From a virus, in IMG/VR virus record IMGVR_UViG_3300044701_003663, positions 1-32,055 of that record: a DNA stretch of 32,055 bases; one strand, written 5' to 3'. The notes under the pieces were generated by a model. It had not been told where the DNA came from. It did no database searches and saw only the letters and a list, made by a program, of their open reading frames with translations. Below, piece after piece: positions 15,391 to 22,277 of this stretch. The translations under genes were made by a program, and so were the position numbers. Numbering within the stretch: position 1 is the first letter of the stretch; each line of letters begins with the position of its first letter.

Positions 15391-15876
15391 TTATTTTTCT
15401 TTGTCTAAGAGTACACGAGGTACCCATCCTTGCTTGGCTAGAGCTAGTAGGGCGTGTCGTATTGCATCATTAGCATGACCTTCTCCGCCCACATGCCAAG
15501 TCCCCACCTTCTTCAAAGCATCGTTGGGGAACATGTTCTTTGCATCCACTGGGTTCTGCATCCATATACCTTCTGGAGAGTACCCATCTTCTCTGCATAG
15601 ATGCTTTAAAACCCCTATCTGCTCTAAAGAGTAGGGAGCTTGAGAATTTCTAACAGTAGCCGCATTTATAATAAACCGTTCACATACAACTTTAAATGAA
15701 GGCGAGTTTTTATATTGGGCCATCACTGCTCGTATATCAGAAGCAAAGTCTTCAGGCTGAGATTCCATTGAATAAACTTTAACTGGAAGGTCATCAGCCC
15801 CTCCACTCCATGTAATGAGAGCTATACCCGTGGCTTTACCAGGGTCTACTGACAAGATTGCATAGTTAGAGTTCAT
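15391..15876 (-). CDS. RuvC-like Holliday junction resolvase
   Basis: This 161-residue protein has an RNase H-type nuclease outline: ILSVDPGKATGIAL with catalytic Asp11, VVCERF with Glu66, and GHANDAIRHALLAL with His134 and Asp137 near the C-terminus. This is the acidic set of RuvC-like phage resolvases, which cut branched DNA before packaging or during recombination. I choose ATG 15876, which overlaps the polymerase stop in an ATGA arrangement like other genes of this operon, rather than an in-frame TTG at 15894. The stop is followed by the promoter-like gap before the SNF2 gene. Confidence 0.75.
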   Translation of the reverse strand: MNSNYAILSVDPGKATGIALITWSGGADDLPVKVYSMESQPEDFASDIRAVMAQYKNSPSFKVVCERFIINAATVRNSQAPYSLEQIGVLKHLCREDGYSPEGIWMQNPVDAKNMFPNDALKKVGTWHVGGEGHANDAIRHALLALAKQGWVPRVLLDKEK

Positions 15877-17699
15877 TCGTACTTCTGCCCCCAATTCTCA
15901 AGTGGTCCTTCAACATCAGCCGTCAACGGGACAGCCCAACCTTCTTTGGTAGTCATACACTCGCGAACAATTTTTTTAATCTCTTCAGCTTCTTCACGAG
16001 GTGCTTGAAGAACAATTTCATCGTGTACTGGAACAATTAAGTAGTCAGTTAAGTCTGCTTGGTCTAACTTCAAAAGATTTGACTTGAACACTTCAGCAGC
16101 ACCACCTTGAATCAAATAGTTGACTAGCGTGTATGTACGCTCTTCGTCGCAAGGGATTCGACGTCCAGTCCAAGTGTGTACATATCCTTGACCTTCGGTA
16201 CGAAGCCTTTCTTGACCAATGTTGTCAATATGTTTTTGAAAAGCAGCCATACCGGGATAATTAACATCGAATGAGTCAGATACAGCACGCATCTGTGGTT
16301 CTGGTACACCAGCAGTTAAAGCTTGCTTAGCAACACCTGCACCATAGAGTCGTCCGTAGACAACACCCTTGATGAGGTTACGACGCTTGTCAGACTTTTG
16401 CATAGTTGGGTCTTGATAAACCTGACGACCAATTTCTGTAAATGGGTCAGAGCCAGTTGCATCTGCCATATTGAAAAGATTGATTAAGTTTACATCTCCA
16501 GATAGCGAGGAGAACATACGAAATTCAACTTGATCCAAGTCAGATGTAATAATTACATGGTCAGGGTCTTTTGGGATAAAAGCTCTGCGAACAGTTGCAT
16601 CGCCCTTAGGTAGCGTCTGCAACGCTGGGTCAGTAATAGACATGCGTGATGTTCTAGCAGCAACAGTTTTGATTGATGGGTGAAGAACCCCATCTATATT
16701 CATGTTGATGAAGTTAAGAAAATACGTGCTTGCTAGCTTTTCTGCTTTTCTAACTTGAAGAACTATGTCTGCTAACTCTTTAACTTCTTGGTTGCCTTCA
16801 ATAGCAAGTTTTTCTAGTTGGTCTCTTGCGGCAGATTTTTGACCAGAAGCGGTGAACTCTGTGATTTCTCCACCAAGCTCTTCCAACATTCTGACAAGCT
16901 GTTGATTACTTGTTATCGAGCCACCATAACGATTAAATGCCCAAAGTTTTGTCTTCTCTGTGTAATCAAGAAGTTCTTCATACTTTTTCTTAGAGTAGTC
17001 AACATCAACACGAGCGCCATTAATCTCCATACGAGTAACGACTTTTCGTGCGCCCATCTCGAGTTCATAGGCTCGGTTGTATGGACCGTTAGGACCACAC
17101 TTCTCCCAGTACATCTCCCACAAACGCATTGTTAGAACTGTATCGAGAGCACCATAAGACCAGAATGGTTCAAAAGAAATTGGAACAGTCCCCCAAGTCC
17201 AACCATTAGCTGAAAGTTCTTCATCAAGTTTTGATTGAAGATGTGCAGCGTACGGGTCTATGTGTTGAGCAGAAAGTTCTTTTAGACCACCAACACCCAG
17301 AGGGTCAACGATATGAGCCATAATCATCGTGTCGTGTGCACGGTCCCATGGAATACGCCAGCGAGATTTAATTTCAAACCAACGAGCTTCAAATGCAATG
17401 TTGTGACAAATAATAGGACCGTCAAAACGATTCATTGCTTCATAAAAAACGCCGTTCCACTCTTCCCATGGGATAGACCAACCAGTCATCCCGTCGCCAA
17501 CTTGGACAAGACGCAAATCGCCATGCCAAGGAGACAATGCATCTTTACGTTGACCGCCTGGACGTTCTCCAGTTTCAGTATCAATCGCTATCGCATTGTG
17601 TGGACGTCGTTCACCCAGCCAATGAAGAAAAGCTTGCGCTTTTTCTACAGAGTCAACTAGATGTAGTTGAACTCCTGTTAAATCTCGTCTCTCAGTCAC
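15873..17699 (-). CDS. Family A DNA polymerase with 3'-5' exonuclease domain
   Basis: The 608-residue enzyme has a proofreading domain and a polymerase core. Exonuclease motifs are DTETG (Asp40, Glu42), CHNIAFE (Asn100, with Glu104 where Asp is usual) and YGALD (Tyr182, Asp186). Polymerase motif A is SDLDQVEFR with Asp387 and Glu392; motif B is RNLIKGVVYGRLYG with Arg440, Lys444, Tyr448 and Tyr452; motif C is VPVHDE with His559 and Asp560. Tyr448 fills the position of Phe762 in E. coli Pol I. There is no 5'-3' exonuclease domain, as usual for phage enzymes. The start is GTG 17699, with a weak GAAAGA upstream. It is coupled to the RuvC-like gene by an ATGA overlap and is the likely replicative polymerase. 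Confidence 0.93.
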   Translation of the reverse strand: MTERRDLTGVQLHLVDSVEKAQAFLHWLGERRPHNAIAIDTETGERPGGQRKDALSPWHGDLRLVQVGDGMTGWSIPWEEWNGVFYEAMNRFDGPIICHNIAFEARWFEIKSRWRIPWDRAHDTMIMAHIVDPLGVGGLKELSAQHIDPYAAHLQSKLDEELSANGWTWGTVPISFEPFWSYGALDTVLTMRLWEMYWEKCGPNGPYNRAYELEMGARKVVTRMEINGARVDVDYSKKKYEELLDYTEKTKLWAFNRYGGSITSNQQLVRMLEELGGEITEFTASGQKSAARDQLEKLAIEGNQEVKELADIVLQVRKAEKLASTYFLNFINMNIDGVLHPSIKTVAARTSRMSITDPALQTLPKGDATVRRAFIPKDPDHVIITSDLDQVEFRMFSSLSGDVNLINLFNMADATGSDPFTEIGRQVYQDPTMQKSDKRRNLIKGVVYGRLYGAGVAKQALTAGVPEPQMRAVSDSFDVNYPGMAAFQKHIDNIGQERLRTEGQGYVHTWTGRRIPCDEERTYTLVNYLIQGGAAEVFKSNLLKLDQADLTDYLIVPVHDEIVLQAPREEAEEIKKIVRECMTTKEGWAVPLTADVEGPLENWGQKYE

Positions 17700-17713
17700 T
17701 TACAATCTTTCTT

Positions 17714-18184
17714 CTAGGGAATCATCTCTATTCTATAGATTGATTCTATCTTTTCATCATACTTTGCTGCTTGTTCTAAAAGCCGCTGGGCTACGTGAGT
17801 TAGATATCTTGCCCCACCAGCATCATATTTGTAAAGAGCATCTAGCACAGGCTCTGGGTCCTCAGAAACCTGAGCCCATGTTCGGTCTTTTTCAGGGAAA
17901 ATGATAGGAAGATTCTTACTTGGATAGCATTCTTCACATGGAAGAGAGTCTGTTTTTAGCTCTTCTGAAGGGGCTTCAACCAGTGCATACCTCTTTACAA
18001 GGGGGCAAGCTGCTCCATGAAAAACTAAAGAAACTCCAACTCTTGAAAGAATATAAGAACCATTTTCAGTTTTGTAAAGTTTAAATTCAATCCATCGTGT
18101 AGAGCCACGCCGCCATGAAGATGAATCACCTAGAAGACGACCACTAAATTGGAGGGTACGAGAACCGTCCTTTACTTCATACAT
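17714..18184 (-). CDS. Hypothetical protein, 156 residues (EXLDI-like pattern in the N-terminal half)
   Basis: The N-terminal half reads as a small beta-rich domain: SRTLQFSGRLLGDSSSW, RWIEFKLYKTENGSYILSRVG and SLVFHGAACPLVKRY. This order resembles small actinobacterial proteins annotated as EXLDI, but I am not sure of the match. The C-terminal half has CEEC near residue 83 and a helical end (GGARYLTHVAQRLLEQAAKY). Its ATG overlaps the upstream stop by one base (TAATG), so it is translated with the tail genes although it sits directly before the DNA polymerase gene. Function is unknown. Confidence 0.6.
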   Translation of the reverse strand: MYEVKDGSRTLQFSGRLLGDSSSWRRGSTRWIEFKLYKTENGSYILSRVGVSLVFHGAACPLVKRYALVEAPSEELKTDSLPCEECYPSKNLPIIFPEKDRTWAQVSEDPEPVLDALYKYDAGGARYLTHVAQRLLEQAAKYDEKIESIYRIEMIP

Positions 18185-18666
18185 TAAGGTTGTGCTCCTT
18201 CCTCAGGTGGAGTTGGAATTTCTTCCCCAGTTTCTGGATCATGAGTGTGATCAGCATGTTCTGCTGAAATCCAACCTTCTTCTTCTAGTCTTTGTTGTTC
18301 AGCTTCATATTGAGCATCGATGTATGCCTGAACTCTTTCATCGTAGTCTTTGTAGTAAATATAATTCCACCACAAAATAATCTCATTTTGACACCATTCG
18401 ACTTCTGACCATCCTTTTATAGGCCAAGCTTCCATGCTGTTGAACTCATTGAGCTGAACTAAAGACATAGAGTCCATCTTTATGTCTAAATAGCGAAGCA
18501 CATTGTCCATGTGTTGATAGATAGTTGCAGCAGCGACCTCAGAGATTTCACTCTCGTTGCCAACATTAATTACAGTATGAGACTCTTCATTAGTGGAAGA
18601 AGTGAATTTTTTGCATATAGAAGGACGTTTCTCTCCTTCATAGAAATTAGCAATGTATTCTATCAT
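18184..18666 (-). CDS. Hypothetical protein next to the tail fibre, 160 residues
   Basis: I do not recognise this protein. It has a mixed N-terminal half, a tryptophan-rich stretch in the middle (WPIKGWSEVEWCQNEIILWW), then a charged helix (YDERVQAYIDAQYEAEQQRL) and an acidic, proline-rich tail ending TPPEEGAQP. Its ATG overlaps the stop of the S74-type fibre gene by 4 bases and is preceded by AAGGA, so it is translated right after the fibre. Small genes in this place are often fibre assembly factors or attachments, which makes that a fair but unproven guess. Confidence 0.6.
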   Translation of the reverse strand: MIEYIANFYEGEKRPSICKKFTSSTNEESHTVINVGNESEISEVAAATIYQHMDNVLRYLDIKMDSMSLVQLNEFNSMEAWPIKGWSEVEWCQNEIILWWNYIYYKDYDERVQAYIDAQYEAEQQRLEEEGWISAEHADHTHDPETGEEIPTPPEEGAQP

Positions 18667-20240
18667 TTTGCATCCTTTAGTCGTTGTACTTCTTCTTTGA
18701 GAGAGTCTATCTCAGATTGCTGAGTTTTTAATAGTTCTACAACGAGTGTCGAAAGTAGTCCGTAGTCAAGACCTACTGGCTCCTTTTTTTCATTATACGC
18801 AACAATTTCACCAATCCCTAACTCTAAAACATCCTCGGCGATATATCCGTACATCCACTCTCTGTTTTGAGCATTTTGAATTTCTCGAGCGGCGGAGTGA
18901 GTTTTGTATTTGTATTTTTTAAGTCTAAGGTTTAAAAGATTTTTTGGGTTAATTTCATAATCAGATATCTCTGTCTTAAGCTTTTTTGTAGATGTCGAGA
19001 CCCCGCCAACAATACCTGTAATTTGCAAACCGTGAATGTGGCTACCGTCTCTACCTAAGTGAGAGTGACCAGATAGAGGACCAGATGCAGTGGTAATACT
19101 TCCACCAGTAAATGTGTGGCTGTGGGCTGGGACTGTCCCACCAGTATGGGTATGGTTACCTATGGCAACTTGATTAGAACCAGTACCAACTGGAAGACGG
19201 GCAAAAGCAAGAGTACCACTATCAATTTTTGCTGCAGAGACCTGAGGAATACGAGCATCAGAAAAAATTCCAGATGTTATTTTTGAAGCTGACAAATCTG
19301 GAATTCTTGCTGTACTAAAAGCACCTGTTGTAATTTTTCCAGCATCAAGATTTGGAATTCTCGCTGTGTCAAAAGTTCCAGAAACTATCTTACTTGCAGG
19401 GATATCATTACCAAGTCTGATGTTTGTTACTGCTCCCACACCAATTTTATCGCTAGTTACTTGACCATTACCAATTTGGTCAGTAAGAATTGATAAATTT
19501 TGAATGTGAAGATTTCCTTGAATAGTGCCTGGCTTTATTCTTGTGCCTTCAATTGTTGAAGCAAAGATTTTTTCGTTTGTTACAGCACCAAACTGAAGGT
19601 TTTCGGTAGAAACAGAGTTTGGAGCAAGTTCGCTGTTTCCTACAGCATCGACTCCAAGTTCTGCGCTAGTTACTGCCTCTGGTGCTATTTCAGAGGTCCC
19701 CACCGAGTCTGCAGAGATTTCTGCAGTTCCAACACCATCTGTAGCAATCTCACTGTTTCCTACAGAATCTGTTTGAATATTTTCAGAACCAGCTGCATCC
19801 ACACCTAACTCGGAAAATCCAACCGAGTCTTGGAATATCTCAGATGAACCAACAGCATCGGAAGCGATTTCACTATTGCCTACGGAATCAGTCTGCAAGT
19901 TTTCAGCACCAGCTGCATCTAACCCAAGTTCAGAGAAACCAACTGAGTCTTGAGCAATTTCAGATGAGCCAACCGCATCCTGAGCAATTTCTGAAGCGGT
20001 TACTGAATCTGTATCCAACTGAGTGCTACTAATAGCAGAGTCAGCAATTAAATTTCTAGTGAGTGATTGTTCCATAATCTTGTCCGAATCAATAGATCTA
20101 GGAGCAAGATTGTTTGTATCGACAGCAAAGTTACCTAATTTAGAGGGAGATGGCCTAGCCTCTAGATATTTAATTCTGCGCTGAACATCGGAAATAGAGC
20201 CTGTAATTGTTCTATTTCTACTTCTTCTTCTACTCGCCAA
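18663..20240 (-). CDS. Long repetitive tail fibre with HxH motifs and S74-type C-terminal chaperone
   Basis: Parts of the 525-residue protein: a basic N-terminus (MASRRRSRNR), a 10-residue repeat region (78-227, units like DSVGNSEIAS), an 18-residue repeat region (281-350, units like GKITTGAFSTARIPDLSA), a histidine region with four HxH motifs (363-365, 373-375, 392-394, 401-403), and a C-terminal segment (about 415-525) with STKKLKTEI, MYGYIAEDV, YGLLSTLVVELL and a terminal coiled coil. That last segment matches the S74 intramolecular chaperone, which folds trimeric fibres and is then usually cleaved off. HxH motifs bind iron inside other phage fibre tips. The start is TTG 20240, overlapping the upstream gene by 11 bases, with a weak Shine-Dalgarno; the true start is uncertain. 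Confidence 0.85.
   Translation of the reverse strand: MASRRRSRNRTITGSISDVQRRIKYLEARPSPSKLGNFAVDTNNLAPRSIDSDKIMEQSLTRNLIADSAISSTQLDTDSVTASEIAQDAVGSSEIAQDSVGFSELGLDAAGAENLQTDSVGNSEIASDAVGSSEIFQDSVGFSELGVDAAGSENIQTDSVGNSEIATDGVGTAEISADSVGTSEIAPEAVTSAELGVDAVGNSELAPNSVSTENLQFGAVTNEKIFASTIEGTRIKPGTIQGNLHIQNLSILTDQIGNGQVTSDKIGVGAVTNIRLGNDIPASKIVSGTFDTARIPNLDAGKITTGAFSTARIPDLSASKITSGIFSDARIPQVSAAKIDSGTLAFARLPVGTGSNQVAIGNHTHTGGTVPAHSHTFTGGSITTASGPLSGHSHLGRDGSHIHGLQITGIVGGVSTSTKKLKTEISDYEINPKNLLNLRLKKYKYKTHSAAREIQNAQNREWMYGYIAEDVLELGIGEIVAYNEKKEPVGLDYGLLSTLVVELLKTQQSEIDSLKEEVQRLKDAK
19191..19400 (-). repeat. Four 18-residue repeats in the tail fibre
   Basis: Residues 281-350 of the fibre contain about four units built around KITxGxFxxARIPxLxA, a repeat type I know from other phage fibres and expected to form a beta-structured trimeric shaft. 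They follow the 10-residue repeats and precede the HxH region. Confidence 0.75.
19560..20009 (-). repeat. Fifteen 10-residue (30-bp) repeats in the tail fibre
   Basis: Residues 78-227 of the fibre fall into 15 consecutive 10-residue units of the form D-[SA]-V-G-x-S-E-[IL]-x-x. Within them two 40-residue blocks (residues 88-127 and 128-167, bases 19979-19860 and 19859-19740) are almost identical, which indicates a recent four-unit duplication. It is coding, not a CRISPR array. Confidence 0.85.
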
Positions 20241-22263
20241 TTGTCTTTATCTTTCTCTTTTTGTCGACTTTCCAATCAGGAACAAGAACTAAATCTACCG
20301 CTTCGGGGAATGTAGGACTGTCAGGGACAGACACTTTATAAGACTCAATTTTTCTAATTAAGATGTCATCTCTTGGTTCTTGGTCATTGCCAAGTCTTTG
20401 ACGTATAAACTCATCATCAATAATGATTGAACACCAATCACCTGGATTGTAGGAACCAATCAATGGGGATAGAGAGCCATTGACCTGAATGTTGTAAGTG
20501 CCTACTGGAGGTAGAGCTTCATAAAGATAATCTTGAGCGTATTCATAGAGTGCGTTTTCATCTTCAATTTCATCTATCTGCTCTACCTGATCTAGAAGAG
20601 GCCAACTCCTACCTTCTGTATTAGAAAGGTATCCACGGACAGCAGCACCCGCATAAGGCTGGCTTGCGTCATCATTCATATCTTCTATACGACCAACCGC
20701 AAAAAAACGTGTCGCAGATTCTTCTGCAGACTCTTCTACAGTAAATGTAAGAACGTTTCCTGGGTACTCAAATACTATTTGATCAGCACCTAACTCTTCT
20801 GCAGTGTAGTAATCCCCGTTTGCTGGTTCAAACTCTAAGTCAGAAGGGAATACCTCAAACTTTCTTGTAAAGCTTGCAGTGTCGTAGTCATAGTCACAAT
20901 CAATTCGATACTCAAATGGACCATTTACAGAGTTGGAGTAGTCTTCTAGAATCTCTCCAACTGTTTTATTTTGATACCCTCTAAAAGTAAGTGTGTCTCT
21001 GTAATAACCACTTTTGATAGAGCTATCAAGAGCTATACCAATATCTGAGTTTGAAAGATAGCTTCCATAATCTCCGTAACTTACCTTGCTACCTAGTGTC
21101 ACAGTTCCACCAGCCACTGCTCTAAAATCGGTAAGCACTGAGCCAGTAACGTATCTAATTTTATTTGCGGCTGGAACAGCACTAATTATTTGCCGTCCAT
21201 CATATGTTGTGTCAAGTACCCCCGTAAAAAACGAATCTACACCTTTAACAACAGCAGAAGACCCAACTAATGAGTTATGGGTTCTATCAAGAGTCAGTTC
21301 TGCAGTTCCTCCCCCATTAGGTCCAAAAACGTTGCCCATTGCTCTTGAAATTACGTTGTATGTTTGAAGACCACTTACAGGGCTTGGCGGTACATCTGGA
21401 CCATTTAAGTCATATCTAAAAGTTGTCGATGTAGGAACTTCAGTTACAAAGTGAGTGCCATCTAAGTTAGAGCCAACTTCGTAGACAGAAACTTCTTGAC
21501 CAACAATGATGTCGTGTTCTTTTTCTGTAGTAATTGTTACTACGTTAGCTGAACGCTCTTTTTTAACGATTGGAACGTCAAAATCTTTAGCTGGTCTAAT
21601 TGCCTCATTTGCAAAATTAATGCCGCCCAAATCTGTGTTAATTCTGTAAACCAAATCTCTGGCTACATCAAAAGTATCTGCAAGTAATCTACATGCACCA
21701 GAATCGCTTGTACCAGAGGTGTTTGCAGAAGTGCTTGAATACTGAAATTGATTCGCAGCAGGTATGTTTGTGATTTGATGGGTACCATCTACAGCAGGGT
21801 TTACTGTAGTGATTTTTATAAACTGGTCTTTAGAAAACCCATGGGCTCCTTGAGTGGTTATTGTTGCAACTCCTCCAGAGACAGAATATGCACTAATTCC
21901 AATATATTCGGAACCATAAACAATAGTTTGCCAAATATTTCTATGATAAAGATAGCTAACAAACTCAGCGCCATCTACTGAAAGTTCTTGACTTCTTACG
22001 TCATATTGACGTGACCAAATAATTCCGCCCCACACGCAAACTCCATTACGCATAATGTAGATACCTGTCCTACCGGGCATAGTTGCTTCATAAAGATCAA
22101 GGGCTTTTGTAGTCTCGATGAATGGAATAGTTCCAGAAAAAGCACCAGCTTTTCTGTTAACTCTTTCGTAAGAAACATTTTTAAAGGGGACTTCAGAAAT
22201 AACAGTATTCGTCAGCAAATCTGTTAGATAGTATCGGTATTCGATATTAGTCTGTAGTGTCAT
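20230..22263 (-). CDS. Tail-tip (minor tail) protein, Gp37-like, with inserted beta repeats
   Basis: The 677-residue protein follows the Dit-like gene, the place of the tail-tip hub protein in siphophages. The start (YRYYLTDLLTNTVISEVPF, then GRTGIYIMRNGVCVWGGIIW and QELSVDGAEFVSYLYHR) matches the actinophage minor tail family often called Gp37-like. Three copies of a roughly 55-residue repeat follow, at about residues 127-176, 235-285 and 316-373, with cores like AHGFSKDQFIKITTV and DGTHQITNIPAANQFQY. The C-terminal third resumes the tail fold (LYEALPPVGTYNIQVNG, SYNPGDWCSIIIDD). The ATG has AAGGA about 10 bases upstream. The repeats are the same type as in the Dit-like and tail tube proteins. 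Confidence 0.75.
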   Translation of the reverse strand: MTLQTNIEYRYYLTDLLTNTVISEVPFKNVSYERVNRKAGAFSGTIPFIETTKALDLYEATMPGRTGIYIMRNGVCVWGGIIWSRQYDVRSQELSVDGAEFVSYLYHRNIWQTIVYGSEYIGISAYSVSGGVATITTQGAHGFSKDQFIKITTVNPAVDGTHQITNIPAANQFQYSSTSANTSGTSDSGACRLLADTFDVARDLVYRINTDLGGINFANEAIRPAKDFDVPIVKKERSANVVTITTEKEHDIIVGQEVSVYEVGSNLDGTHFVTEVPTSTTFRYDLNGPDVPPSPVSGLQTYNVISRAMGNVFGPNGGGTAELTLDRTHNSLVGSSAVVKGVDSFFTGVLDTTYDGRQIISAVPAANKIRYVTGSVLTDFRAVAGGTVTLGSKVSYGDYGSYLSNSDIGIALDSSIKSGYYRDTLTFRGYQNKTVGEILEDYSNSVNGPFEYRIDCDYDYDTASFTRKFEVFPSDLEFEPANGDYYTAEELGADQIVFEYPGNVLTFTVEESAEESATRFFAVGRIEDMNDDASQPYAGAAVRGYLSNTEGRSWPLLDQVEQIDEIEDENALYEYAQDYLYEALPPVGTYNIQVNGSLSPLIGSYNPGDWCSIIIDDEFIRQRLGNDQEPRDDILIRKIESYKVSVPDSPTFPEAVDLVLVPDWKVDKKRKIKTIGE

Positions 22264-22277
22264 TTATAAGAATCCTT

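Noticed and set aside
19560-20009. 30-bp repeats with CRISPR-like size
   Set aside because: They are contiguous with no spacers and encode the decapeptide shaft of the tail fibre.
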